Assembly: GCA_944372345.1 (NCBI GenBank)
Contig: CALVYT010000009.1
Location: 62,001 to 126,000 of the forward strand
Length of the DNA stretch: 64,000 nucleotides
Source of the DNA: an uncultured Clostridia bacterium
GTDB lineage: Bacteria > Bacillota > Clostridia > Christensenellales > Pumilibacteraceae
Direction of reading: 5' to 3'
Shown here: positions 41,142 through 50,240 of the stretch, piece by piece
How positions within the stretch are numbered: the first letter of the stretch is position 1
Layout: every line of letters begins with the position of its first letter
Made by a program: the position numbers and the translations under genes
Notes under the pieces: generated by a model
Database searches by the model: none
What the model was told of the DNA's origin: nothing
What the model saw: only the letters and a program-made list of their open reading frames with translations

Positions 41142-41897
41142 TCACGCGTCGTAGCAGACGACCTGACTGAAATCCGCCGCTTTGAGCGACGCACCGCCGA
41201 TGAGCCCGCCGTCGATGTCCGGCTGCGCCATAAGCTCTTTGACGTTCTTCGGATTCATCGAACCGCCGTACTGGATGCGCACGCCCTCGGCGATCTCCGC
41301 GCCGTAGAGCGCAGCCATCTCCGCGCGGATGCCCGCGATGGTCTCCTGCGCCTGTTCGCTCGTCGCGGTCTTGCCCGTGCCTATCGCCCATACGGGTTCG
41401 TATGCTATGACGACTTTCGCGGCGTCCTCCGCGCTTATGCCCTCGAACGCGCCCGTGACCTGCGTCCTGATCACGCCCGCGGTCTTGCCGCCCTCGCGCT
41501 CTTCCAGCGTTTCGCCGACGCACACAATGGGCTTGAGCCCTTTGACAAGCGCGGTTTTAAGACGGGCGTTCACGCTCGCGTCCGTTTCGCCGAAATACTG
41601 GCGGCGTTCGCTGTGCCCGATGATGACGTATTCCGTGCCGAGTTCGAGCAGCATATCCGCGCTGATCTCGCCGGTGAACGCGCCCTTTTCCGCCCAGGCG
41701 ACGTTCTCCGCGCCCACTTTTATGTTGCTGCCCTTGCAGAGCCGCACGGCGACGTCTATGTCCGTATAGGGCACGCAGATGACTACTTCCGCTTTCGCGT
41801 CCGCGACGAGGGGTTTGAGCGCGGTGATGAGCTCTTCCGCCTGCGCCCTCGTCATATTCATTTTCCAGTTTCCCGCAATGATGGGTCTTCTCGACAT
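41142..41897 (-). CDS. tpiA: Triosephosphate isomerase
   Basis: 251 residues from the ATG at 41897 (AAGGAGAAAGACAA before it). Interconverts dihydroxyacetone phosphate and glyceraldehyde 3-phosphate. Visible: GNWKMN (substrate lysine), GHSERR (catalytic histidine), YEPVWAIGTG (catalytic glutamate), and the phosphate-binding YGGS and GGLIGGASL. Other glycolysis genes are not adjacent. The promoter TTGCAA, 17 bases, TATAAT lies just upstream, sharing the short gap with the 3' end of the AlkD-like gene. Confidence 0.98.
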   Translation of the reverse strand: MSRRPIIAGNWKMNMTRAQAEELITALKPLVADAKAEVVICVPYTDIDVAVRLCKGSNIKVGAENVAWAEKGAFTGEISADMLLELGTEYVIIGHSERRQYFGETDASVNARLKTALVKGLKPIVCVGETLEEREGGKTAGVIRTQVTGAFEGISAEDAAKVVIAYEPVWAIGTGKTATSEQAQETIAGIRAEMAALYGAEIAEGVRIQYGGSMNPKNVKELMAQPDIDGGLIGGASLKAADFSQVVCYDA

Positions 41898-41938
41898 TTG
41901 TCTTTCTCCTTGATTTTCGTTTACCGATATATTATAAC

Positions 41939-42616
41939 TCAATCCCGCGTATTTTGCAACTCTTTTGCGGCAGTATGTCGTCGCGAGCGCAGAGAGTCGC
42001 GCAGTTTGGAACCTGTCTTTTTCCGCACGGACGGCGTGACGAACGGCGATGCAAGCAGCGCGTTTCCGCGGTCGGGAAAGCGCAGGACGGCTTCGCAGAG
42101 CAGCCACGCCGCCGCCATATCGACGTAATACTCGCCGAACGGCACTCGCGGCAGATATTCCTCGATCAGTCGGAAATTCTCCGCGTCCATACAGTTCGTC
42201 ATCAGCATAACCACAAAAGCCCGCTTTTCGTATTCCCCGCCGAGGATAAACCGTTCAAAATCGCGCACGAGCCGCGTCTTGTCCTTCGCCCATCCGAAAC
42301 GACCAATGACCTGATCGGTCTGCGCCCAGCTGTCCATAAGCGGGATCAGGCGGAGGAGCAGGCGGATGTTTTCGCCGTAGTCCTTCCCCGTCTGCCAGCC
42401 CGCTATGAGCACTTCCTCGTGAGTGACTTCGCTCCTCGCGAAAAATTCCGGAATAAAATCCGGGAAACAAGCGCGGACGCGTTTTGCCAGACTGCGCAGC
42501 GCGGGAGTGCGCACGCCGAGCACCCGCCTGCCGGTATTCAACAGCCGCACGGTAAAAGCGCGGAATTTCTCTTCGGAAAGGGCGTCGAGCTCGCCCAAAA
42601 GATCGTCGTAAGTCAT
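41939..42616 (-). CDS. DNA alkylation repair protein, AlkD-like HEAT-repeat
   Basis: 225 residues. All-helical protein with the AlkD-family pattern GVRTPALRSLAKR near residues 34-46, followed by HEEVLIAGWQTGK and DSWAQTDQVIGRF. Proven members remove N3/N7-alkylated bases; others have lost activity. Aspartates such as in MDSWAQTD are present but I cannot confirm the catalytic residue. One base separates its start region from the stop of cls, so it is translated after cls. Confidence 0.8.
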   Translation of the reverse strand: MTYDDLLGELDALSEEKFRAFTVRLLNTGRRVLGVRTPALRSLAKRVRACFPDFIPEFFARSEVTHEEVLIAGWQTGKDYGENIRLLLRLIPLMDSWAQTDQVIGRFGWAKDKTRLVRDFERFILGGEYEKRAFVVMLMTNCMDAENFRLIEEYLPRVPFGEYYVDMAAAWLLCEAVLRFPDRGNALLASPFVTPSVRKKTGSKLRDSLRSRRHTAAKELQNTRD

Positions 42617-42617
42617 A

Positions 42618-44189
42618 TCAGAGCATAGGCGCGAACAGCGAGCCGAGCGCGCTGATCACGCGTTTGGGAACGGAAAGCCGCGCGCTCTCGGGAGTCATCT
42701 GCTCGCATTCCGGAAACAGAGATTCGAGATCGCGGCGAATGTCTTTCAGACACGCCGTCTTATACATCCACACGCCGCATTCGTAGTGGTGGACGAGCGA
42801 GCGGTAGTCCATATTGATCGTGCCGACCATGCCCACTTCGTCGTCCGAAAGGTACGTCTTGGCATGGACGAACCCGGGCAGATATTCGTATATCTTCACG
42901 CCGCTCTCAAGCAGCTTGCGATAGTTGCGCCGCGTGATCCAGAACACTATCTTCTTGTCGGGTATGCGCGGCGTGACTATGCGCACGTCCACCCCGCTTA
43001 TCGCGGCGCGACAGAGCGCGCTCGACAGATTGTTGTTTATGATGAGATACGGCGTCGTGATATAAATATATTTTTTCGCGCCGTTTATCATATCGAGTAT
43101 GACGTTCTCCGCGACGTGCGTTTCATAAAGCGGGCGCGGTCCGTCGCCGAACGGCTGGACGATCCCCTCCTCGTCGAAATACTCGTACCGCTCCGGAACG
43201 AACTCGTCGTAGTTTTCCAGCCGCGTCGCGTCCTGCGCGTCGAACGCCGTCAGGAACATTACGGTCAGCGTCTGTACCGCCGCGCCGCGCACCATCAACG
43301 CGCAGTCTTTCCAATGCCCGAGCGGGTGCGTTTCGTTGATATAACAGTCGGCGAAATTGACGCCGCCGACAAACGCCGTTTTGCCGTCTATGACCGTTAT
43401 CTTGCGGTGGTCGCGGTTATTGTAGACCGCGCTGGCGATAGGGCGCAGAGGATTGAACCGCAGACAGTCTATCCCTTTCTTACGCAGATCCTTGCAGAAC
43501 CGCCGCGGCATATGCGTCAGATTGCCGATGTCGTCGTACATCACCTTGACGGTCACGCCCTCGGCGATCTTGCGGCGGAGTATGCTCTCCGTTTCGTCCC
43601 ACATTTTTCCGCTCTCGATGATGAAGTATTCCATAAAGATATACTTCTCCGCCTTTTCCAGCTCCTCGTTCAGCTTTTTCCAGAACTCCTCGCCGGAGGG
43701 CAGATATTCGACGGCGGAATAGCGGTACGGCGGGGACGCGGACGTTTCGTAAATAAAACGGCTGCTCCGCGCGCGCTCGCCGAGCGCGTACGAACAGTCG
43801 TCCTTGCTAACCAGATATTTTTCCGAACGCGCGCGTATGTCCATATGCAGCAGAGCCTTGGTGCGCGTCAGGTACGGATGGGAAAAGAACGCATAAAGCA
43901 GACTGCCGATGATGGGAGCGAATACGAGCACGACGAGCCAGCTCATCTTTTCGTCGGGCGACATATCGCGCACGACTATGCGCACGGTGACGACGAGCGC
44001 GATGAGTATGTCCGCAGCCGCAATGATGAACGACGACAGCGTATACGGTCCGATAAGCAGAGTATCCCCCGTCGCCGCCGTGATGATCAGGTCTATCGCC
44101 CACACGAGAGCAATGCTGACAAGCAGCTGCAGCAAAATCGCGAGCAGCGTCAGCGCGGTCCTTCCGAACAGCATCTTGATCAGCTTCAT
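42618..44189 (-). CDS. cls: Cardiolipin synthase, phospholipase D family
   Basis: 523 residues. Two N-terminal membrane helices (about 9-30 and 45-70), then two PLD halves. The HKD motifs read NRDHRKITVIDGKTAFVGGVN and VHAKTYLSDDEVGMVGTINMD. Joins two phosphatidylglycerol molecules into cardiolipin at the inner leaflet. GGAGGGAGCAT precedes the ATG. It begins next to a large repeat field. Confidence 0.95.
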   Translation of the reverse strand: MKLIKMLFGRTALTLLAILLQLLVSIALVWAIDLIITAATGDTLLIGPYTLSSFIIAAADILIALVVTVRIVVRDMSPDEKMSWLVVLVFAPIIGSLLYAFFSHPYLTRTKALLHMDIRARSEKYLVSKDDCSYALGERARSSRFIYETSASPPYRYSAVEYLPSGEEFWKKLNEELEKAEKYIFMEYFIIESGKMWDETESILRRKIAEGVTVKVMYDDIGNLTHMPRRFCKDLRKKGIDCLRFNPLRPIASAVYNNRDHRKITVIDGKTAFVGGVNFADCYINETHPLGHWKDCALMVRGAAVQTLTVMFLTAFDAQDATRLENYDEFVPERYEYFDEEGIVQPFGDGPRPLYETHVAENVILDMINGAKKYIYITTPYLIINNNLSSALCRAAISGVDVRIVTPRIPDKKIVFWITRRNYRKLLESGVKIYEYLPGFVHAKTYLSDDEVGMVGTINMDYRSLVHHYECGVWMYKTACLKDIRRDLESLFPECEQMTPESARLSVPKRVISALGSLFAPML

Positions 44190-44315
44190 ATGCTCCCTCC
44201 GTACTTCTTATTTTCGATTATACCGCTTCGGTCGCGGTTTGTCAATCGTTTCTCCCGCGGCAAGCAACTCGCGAAGCGGAAGAAAATATACGGAAGCCGC
44301 ATAAAAGCGCGCACC

Positions 44316-44612
44316 CCGCGAGAAACTTAAAGCTCCTTATACCTCGGGGAGGAAACCCCTCTTTCGACAAAGAGTGGTTTCCGCTCCGCACCCCGCCTTC
44401 CCGAGAAACTTAAAACTCTTTTTATAATTTTTCTTCGTGAGAGCGCTTTTGCGAGGGGGCGCCTCTTTAAAAAGAGGTGCCCCCTCGCGCTCCCCCGCGA
44501 GAAACTTACAAATTCTTTTATAATTTTCTTCCGAAAAATTTTCAAGGGAAAATCCCTCTTCGTAAAAAGCGGTTTTCCCTTGCCCCTTTCCCGAGAAACT
44601 TAAAATTCTTAT
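44316..44612. repeat. Hairpin repeat family A, three tandem units
   Basis: Units with GAGAAACTTAAA motifs near 44319, 44401, 44499 and 44596 and inverted GGGG...CCCC hairpins whose loops contain CTCTTT...AAAGAG. Clearly related to 23383-23690 and 46823-47118. Confidence 0.8.
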
Positions 44613-45205
44613 CTTAATAATAGAAAAGCACGCTTGCCAAACGGAGCAAGTGCGCTTTGGCGTTTGCCGAGAACGGCGTTTGCGGGAAAAAATCATGCCC
44701 GAACGACGCAGGGCAAACGGAGCTGGCGCGGAGCAAGCATAGCCCTCTCCGCCCTCGCCATTTCCACGGGGCAGCAAACAAAACCAATCTGCACTCTATG
44801 CCACTGCTGCTTCGCGCCGATTGTCGGTTTTCGCCGCGGCAATGCCGCGATTGTAACCGAGTGCGAACGCCAAAGGACGGGTGCGCTCGGGGCTGCGCCC
44901 CGCAAAAGCTGCGCCTTTGCTTCTCGCGCGGAAAATTAACATACATTACGTTAAAATCGCCCACGGCTCGCCGTGGGCGACAATATCTTATTCCCGAGAC
45001 AGCGGAAGCCGCAGAGTGCCGCTCAGGCGGGCAGCTGCCGAGGGAGCATACCTACGTCGACGAAGCGCGTTAGCGCGAAGTCGGAGTATGTGACCGAGGA
45101 CGCAGCCCGCATCAGCGGTGCTATGCGGCTTCCCCTTGCGATGGGAAGCCGCCCGACCGAGGGCGCAGCCGCTCGGGCGGTGCTATGCGGCTTCCCACCT
45201 CAATA
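44613..45205. repeat. GC-rich composite repeat family B copy; no gene seen
   Basis: Follows family A directly through an AAGCACGCTTGCCAAACGGA junction. It contains GAACGACGCAGGGCAAACGG, GACAGCGGAAGCCGCAGAGT, GCAGCTGCCGAGGGAGCATA and the paired GGAGCATAC / GTATGTGACC arms. No credible ORF. Confidence 0.75.
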
Positions 45206-45210
45206 ACAAA

Positions 45211-45234
45211 AAAGCGGAGGTAAAGCTCCGCTTT
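45211..45234 (-). terminator. Terminator of the 172-residue lipoprotein gene
   Basis: Stem AAAGCGGAG / CTCCGCTTT followed by TTTTGTTATTG on the minus strand. Confidence 0.82.
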
Positions 45235-45244
45235 CTTAAAAGCG

Positions 45245-45763
45245 TCAGTCTATTATTTGTACGTTTCCGCCGTCCCATTCAAAGGTTATCGTATGGGAGG
45301 CGAATGTGGTCACGTCCGAAAAGACCGTGTCGGAACTGTGCAGGACTATTTCCGCGGTACAGGTCCCCTCGCCCGCCGGCAGTACCGACGCGAGGTCGCC
45401 CACCATTACTTCCACGGCTTTACCGGAGAACTTACCGCCGCTCACCGTGCGCCCTTCGAGATCCGCCTTTTTGATAGTGAAAAAGGTATGCAGCTCTATC
45501 GTATCGGCAAACAGCGGATCCTCGTCGGAAAACGAAACGTAATATTCGTCGGCAAGCACGGCTTCGCTTTCGTGACCGTAGTTTAAGTCGAATATCTTTT
45601 CGCCGTTCTTCCATTTGCCGCCGTATACGAGTTTGACGGAAACGCTGTCGTTTTCCACCATACCGTCGCCTATGGATATGATAAGCTCCGTTCCGCCGCA
45701 GCCTGCAAATATCAGCACCGCAAGCAATGCCCCTGCAATAATCGGCAGTATCAGTTTTTTCAT
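45245..45763 (-). CDS. Lipoprotein of unknown function, 172 residues
   Basis: The signal peptide MKKLILPIIAGALLAVLIFAGC ends in a good lipobox (FAGC, C22). The mature part is beta-rich and acidic, with no cysteines apart from one late residue and no known motif; the phrase DEYYVSFSDEDPLFADTIELH may be a strand-turn-strand unit. Monocistronic, with a terminator right behind the stop. Likely attached to the outer face of the membrane. Confidence 0.75.
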   Translation of the reverse strand: MKKLILPIIAGALLAVLIFAGCGGTELIISIGDGMVENDSVSVKLVYGGKWKNGEKIFDLNYGHESEAVLADEYYVSFSDEDPLFADTIELHTFFTIKKADLEGRTVSGGKFSGKAVEVMVGDLASVLPAGEGTCTAEIVLHSSDTVFSDVTTFASHTITFEWDGGNVQIID

Positions 45764-45871
45764 AGCGTCACCCTCCTCAAAAAGGTTTTATAATATTATA
45801 ATGGTATTCCCGCGCTTTGTCAAGATAAATTTTTATCTGCCGTCCGCTATATCCGCATTCGGGCAGTAACG

Positions 45872-45895
45872 AAAACGGCTGCCTTTCGGCAGCCG
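45872..45895 (-). terminator. Terminator of the phosphotransferase gene
   Basis: Stem CGGCTGCC / GGCAGCCG with loop TTTC (plus-strand sense), then TTTTCGTT on the minus strand. Confidence 0.82.
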
Positions 45896-45920
45896 CCCGT
45901 TACGATAAAGAGGTATCGGC

Positions 45921-46670
45921 TTATTCGTACTCGACGACCGTCGCCCATTGGAGCAGGAATTCGCGCTCCTCGGGCTTGCCCTTGACGGACTGGGAAGCCG
46001 CGACGATGGGCAGCCACTTGAAGACATAGTGACGGGTCGTGTTGTTCAGTTTGCAGTAGGTCGCGATATACTTCTCCGCAAGGTCGTCCTTGCCGCGCAG
46101 TTTGAACATAAGGTATGTGCGGGCGGCGTCCGCGCTGCCGTTGCCCGTCGTGGCGTGCGACCAGTCGATGATATACGTCTTTCCGTCGTTGCCGATAATT
46201 ATATTGGACGGATCGAAGTCGCCGTGGCACAGCTTGAAGTGCGTGGGCATACCTTCGAGGCGCATCAGCAGTTCGTATTTGATATTGCCGTCGATGTCCG
46301 CTTCGTACAGCTTGCGCGTGAACTTCTCTTTCGTGCGGTTAAGCAGAGGCACGTTGTATTTGTGCATATCGCGCTGCACTTCGACGAACTTCGTCAGATA
46401 TTCGTCCGTCTTTTTCGGATCTTTGTTCATCAGCTCTTCGAGGCTGCTGCCCTCGATATACCGCATAACGATGGAATATCCGTCGTCTTCAAGACGTATG
46501 TCGAATATCTCGGGGACGTTAAGCCCCGCTTCCGCAACGCGCGTCTGGTTGATCGCTTCGTTGAGTATGTCCGACTTCTTGAACGACTTGTCGAATTTCT
46601 TGACGAGCAAGTCGTCCTCGACGTAGATCTCTTTGTGCGGACGTTTGAGCAATACTTTCTTGTCTACCAT
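45921..46670 (-). CDS. Aminoglycoside/choline kinase-like phosphotransferase
   Basis: 249 residues with the APH/choline-kinase fold. The catalytic loop is LCHGDFDPSNIII (D in HGDFDPSN) and the metal-binding aspartate IIDWSHA. The ATP-binding N-lobe has EIYVEDDLLVKKFDKS. Family members phosphorylate sugars, choline, or aminoglycosides; proven resistance enzymes usually differ from this type, and the genes around give no hint. I would treat it as a metabolic kinase of unknown substrate rather than a resistance gene. Single gene between repeat fields. Confidence 0.82.
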   Translation of the reverse strand: MVDKKVLLKRPHKEIYVEDDLLVKKFDKSFKKSDILNEAINQTRVAEAGLNVPEIFDIRLEDDGYSIVMRYIEGSSLEELMNKDPKKTDEYLTKFVEVQRDMHKYNVPLLNRTKEKFTRKLYEADIDGNIKYELLMRLEGMPTHFKLCHGDFDPSNIIIGNDGKTYIIDWSHATTGNGSADAARTYLMFKLRGKDDLAEKYIATYCKLNNTTRHYVFKWLPIVAASQSVKGKPEEREFLLQWATVVEYE

Positions 46671-46822
46671 TTTCTCTCTTTTCCTCCCTTGCTACAATGG
46701 TGGTTATGTTATTTTTTTCGGCGCGCTCTCCACGCCGATACTATTATAAACCATCCGACGCGTTTTGTAAATACTATTCGGCAAATTTTAATAGTTAATT
46801 TTTTATCGATATGCGGCAGCGG

Positions 46823-47118
46823 GAGAAACTTAAAATCCTTTTTATAATTTTTCCGGGGAAGAGTTTGTCGGGGAGAACCCTCTTTGAAAAGAGGGTTCTC
46901 CCCGAACCCCTTTCCGAGAAACTTAAAAATCATTTTCATAATTTTCTTCCGAGAAATTTTCAAGGGAAAACCCCTCTTTGTAAAGAGCGGTTTTCCCTTG
47001 ACCCTTTCCCGAGAAAATTAAAAGTGCATTTATAATTTTTTCGGATAAGTGTTTATCGGGGGAAACCCTCTTTGTAAAGAGGGTTTCCCCCGAACCCCTT
47101 TCCGAGAAACTTAAAACT
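46823..47118. repeat. Hairpin repeat family A, three tandem units
   Basis: Same organisation as 23383-23690: GAGAAACTTAAAA motifs at about 46826, 46917 and 47103 (one variant GAGAAAATTAAAA), each followed by an AT-rich run and a GC-rich hairpin (GGGGAGAACCCTC...GAGGGTTCTCCCC). Confidence 0.85.
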
Positions 47119-48000
47119 CTTTTCATATAATATAAAGGCACGCTTGCAAAGTAAGGCAGACGCGCTTTGTTTTATGTCGTGCGCGCCCCCGACGGCAACA
47201 GGCGCGGCGGGATTTGAAAATAATGTTATGTATGAACGCCGCAGGGCAAGCGGAGCGGGCACGGAGCAAACCTTGTCTTTTCCTCCATAGCTGTTTCCGC
47301 GAGCAGCAGACAGAGCAAAGCTGCGTTCTATGCCCGTTCACATTTACCGCGTCTGCCGCTTCACGCATAATAATGACGCCCGCGGCAAGCCGCGGGCGAA
47401 AACCGACAATCGGCGCGAAGCAACAGCCGAGATAAATTTATCTTCTTCCCCGCGGCTGCGGAAGGCAGAGAACGGGGTCAGGCGGGCAGTTGCCAAGGGA
47501 GCATTATTCTAAAATTAAAATATCTTCTTCCCCGCTGCCGCAGAAGGCAGAGAAGCGGGTTCAGACGAACAACAGGTATTCCCTCTATCACCCGATACAG
47601 CGGAAGGCACAGAGCGGGGTCAGGCGGGCAGTTGCCAAGGGAGCATTATTCTAAAATTAAAATATCTTCTTCCCCGCCTGCCGCGGAAGGCACAGAGTGC
47701 TGCTCAGGCGGGCAGCTGCCGAGGGAGCATACCTACGTCGACGAAGCACGGCAGTGCGAAGTCGGAGTATGTGACCGAGGACGCAGCCCGCATCAGCGGC
47801 GCTATGTGCCTTCCCATCGCGTTGGGATGCCGCTCGACCGAGCGCGCAGTCCGTAAAACCCCGTTATATGCCTTCCCCCTCAAAGGGGAAGGCATCCCGA
47901 CCGAGGGCGCAGCCGCTCGGGCGGCGCTATATGCCTTCCCCTCAATGCGGAAAGCCGCCCGAGCAGCCGCTCGGGCGGCGCTATGCGCCTTCCCCCACCC
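47119..48000. repeat. GC-rich composite repeat family B copy; no gene seen
   Basis: About 880 bases. The first 280 are close to 23680-23957 (ATATAATATAAAGGCAC, AGTAAGGCAGACGCGCTT, GAACGCCGCAGGGCAAGCGG, GCATAATAATGACGCCCGCG). The block CTTCTTCCCCGC...TATTCCCTCTATCACCCGATACAGCGGAAGG recurs twice inside, then the GGAGCATAC / GTATGTGACC hairpin block and repeats of GGAAGGCATCCCGACCGAGG type. Confidence 0.78.
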
Positions 48001-48002
48001 CA

Positions 48003-48725
48003 TCAATCGGGGCGGTTGACGTATAAGGTTTTATAAATATACGCCGTTGACGGCACAAGCATAAAATAATCGTCGGCAAGCAAGGCGTCGGCATCGAAGC
48101 CGAAACAAGTGCAGAAATCGCGCACGAGCGGAGCGAGTTCGCTCTTATCCGTTACGGCGCGTACTTCCGTCTGGCGCGGAAGGTCGGCGGGAATGCAGCC
48201 GCCGCGGACGTAGATTTTGCCGCCGTGCATACCCGTGGACGTAAAATCGCCCACGCATTGCCGCCCCTCGCTGCCGATACCGAGCACGACTATGCGTCCG
48301 CCCGCCTGGTATTCCCCGAGGTACGAGCCCGCGCGCCCGCCGACCACTATGCACGGCACGGCGGAACCGTATTCCTTCATATGTATGCCAACACGGTAAC
48401 CTGCGTCGCCCTCAATAAATATCCTCCCGCCGCGCATGGCGTAGCCCGCCGTGTCCCCGCAGCTGCCGTGAACGACTATAACGCCGTCGTTCATCGTGTC
48501 GCCCACCGCGTCCTGCGCGCTGCCGTAAACGTCCACCCGACAGCCGTTCATATACGCGCCGAGCGCATTGCCCGGAACGCCGCGGACGACTATATGTCTG
48601 CCCGCCGCGCCCGCGGCGATATACCGCTGACCGAGCACGTTATCTATTACTATCTCTCCGTCCGCGCTGTCACGGATAAGCCCGTTCAGCGCGGCGAAGT
48701 GCATTCCTTTCGCGTCTATCCGCAT
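48003..48725 (-). CDS. Glutamate synthase GXGXG domain subunit (GltB3-like)
   Basis: 240 residues forming the right-handed beta-helix of glutamate synthase, seen as regularly spaced glycines (GNALGAYMNGCRVDVYGSAQDAVGDTMNDG ... GGRIFIEGDAGYRVG). In the full-length enzyme this is the C-terminal structural domain; here it is a separate gene. Together with the two genes upstream it rebuilds the large subunit of glutamate synthase from three polypeptides, an arrangement known in archaea and some clostridia. Starts nine bases after the FMN subunit gene. Confidence 0.88.
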   Translation of the reverse strand: MRIDAKGMHFAALNGLIRDSADGEIVIDNVLGQRYIAAGAAGRHIVVRGVPGNALGAYMNGCRVDVYGSAQDAVGDTMNDGVIVVHGSCGDTAGYAMRGGRIFIEGDAGYRVGIHMKEYGSAVPCIVVGGRAGSYLGEYQAGGRIVVLGIGSEGRQCVGDFTSTGMHGGKIYVRGGCIPADLPRQTEVRAVTDKSELAPLVRDFCTCFGFDADALLADDYFMLVPSTAYIYKTLYVNRPD

Positions 48726-48734
48726 ACGTTCCTC

Positions 48735-50240
48735 CTACTCTCCCGCGTGCCTGATCCCGAGCACGTCCAGTTCCTTTTGCGTCAGTCCTATGCCGCGCAG
48801 CATCAGCCGGTTGCCGCGCAGAGCCTCTATCGAATTGATGCCCATACCGCCCATCATCTCCATTATCTCGCGGCTCCACGCCGTCACGAGATTGACGAGC
48901 CGCTCGCGCGCGACGTCGGGATCCAGCCGCGCGACGAGTTCGGGCGACTGCGTCGCAATGCCCCAGTTGCACTTGCCGCCGTGGCAGCTGCGGCACAAAT
49001 GACAGCCCATCGCGAGCAGCGCGGGAGTGGCTATGTAAACGGCGTCCGCGCCGAGCGCTATCGCCTTGACCACGTCCGCGCTCGACCGCACAGACCCGCC
49101 CGCGACAAGCCCCACTCTGCCGCGTATACCCTCGTCGCGCAGACGCGTATCCACCGCCGCGAGCGCAAGCTCGATCGGAATACCGACATTGTCGCGTATG
49201 CGCGTAGGCGCCGCGCCCGTACCGCCGCGGAAGCCGTCTATCGCTATGATGTCCGCGCCGCTGCGCGCTATCCCGCTCGCGATCGCCGCAATGTTATGCA
49301 CCGCCGCGATCTTGACTATGACGGGTTTTTTGTAGTCCGTCGCTTCTTTCAGCCCGAACACGAGCTGGCGCAGATCCTCTATCGAGTATATATCGTGGTG
49401 CGGCGCGGGCGAAATGGCGTCCGTGCCTTTCGGGATCATACGCGTGCGCGATACGTCCTCGCCTATCTTGCTGCCGGGCAGATGACCGCCTATCCCCGGC
49501 TTCGCGCCCTGCCCCATTTTGATCTCTATCGCCGCGCCAGCGTTCAGGTATGCGGGATGCACGCCGAACCGTCCGCTCGCCACCTGTACGATCGTGTTCG
49601 CGCCGTATTGATACAGATCCTCGTGCAAACCGCCCTCGCCGGTGTTATAGAACGTACCGAGCTCCTCCGCCGCCCGCGCGAGCGCGATATGCGCGTTCTT
49701 GGATATGGAGCCGTAACTCATCGCCGAGAACATTATCGGCGTTTTCAGCATGAGGTTGGGATGCGTTTCCGCTTCGAGCCTGCCGTCCGCGCGATACTTC
49801 ACCGTTTCCGGCTTTTTGCCGAGGAACGTCCTGATCTCCATAGGCTCGCGCAGCGGGTCTATCGGCGGGTTGGTCACCTGCGAGGCGTTGACGAGCATTT
49901 TGTCCCAGTAGACGGGATAGCTCTTCGTCGTGCCCATGCTTGAAAGCAGCACGCCGCCCGTGTCCGCCTGACGGTATATGTCCTTTATCACGTCCTCCGT
50001 GTAATTGGCGGACGGTTTGAAACAATGGTCCGACCTGACTATTTTGATCGCTTTCGTCGGGCAGTTCGCCACGCAGTAGTGGCAGTTCACGCACTTCGAG
50101 TCGTCCGCCGTGAGCACGCCGCGCTTTTCGTCGAAGATATGCGCGCCGTTGGCGCACAGCCGCACGCACGCCATACACCGCACGCACCGTTCCGCATTCC
50201 GCACTATCTCGTAGTCGGGCATTATATACGTTTCGTTCAT
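48735..50240 (-). CDS. Glutamate synthase FMN-binding subunit with ferredoxin domain (GltB2-like)
   Basis: 501 residues from the ATG at 50240 (GGAGGGAAACGGGAA upstream), four-base overlap with the amidotransferase gene. Two 4Fe-4S motifs lie in the first 65 residues (CVRCMACVRLC, CVNCHYCVANCP), then the FMN-dependent synthase barrel with FSAMSYGSISKNAH, GEGGLHEDLYQYGANTIVQVASGRFG, IKMGQGAKPGIGG and CHLCRSCHGGKCNWGIATQ. It makes glutamate from 2-oxoglutarate and ammonia; the ferredoxin part suggests electrons come from ferredoxin rather than a separate NADPH subunit. Confidence 0.93.
   Translation of the reverse strand: MNETYIMPDYEIVRNAERCVRCMACVRLCANGAHIFDEKRGVLTADDSKCVNCHYCVANCPTKAIKIVRSDHCFKPSANYTEDVIKDIYRQADTGGVLLSSMGTTKSYPVYWDKMLVNASQVTNPPIDPLREPMEIRTFLGKKPETVKYRADGRLEAETHPNLMLKTPIMFSAMSYGSISKNAHIALARAAEELGTFYNTGEGGLHEDLYQYGANTIVQVASGRFGVHPAYLNAGAAIEIKMGQGAKPGIGGHLPGSKIGEDVSRTRMIPKGTDAISPAPHHDIYSIEDLRQLVFGLKEATDYKKPVIVKIAAVHNIAAIASGIARSGADIIAIDGFRGGTGAAPTRIRDNVGIPIELALAAVDTRLRDEGIRGRVGLVAGGSVRSSADVVKAIALGADAVYIATPALLAMGCHLCRSCHGGKCNWGIATQSPELVARLDPDVARERLVNLVTAWSREIMEMMGGMGINSIEALRGNRLMLRGIGLTQKELDVLGIRHAGE

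Noticed and set aside
45921..46670. Calling the APH-fold kinase an aminoglycoside resistance gene
   Set aside because: The fold motifs are shared with many metabolic kinases; no signature of a particular resistance enzyme and no mobile context.
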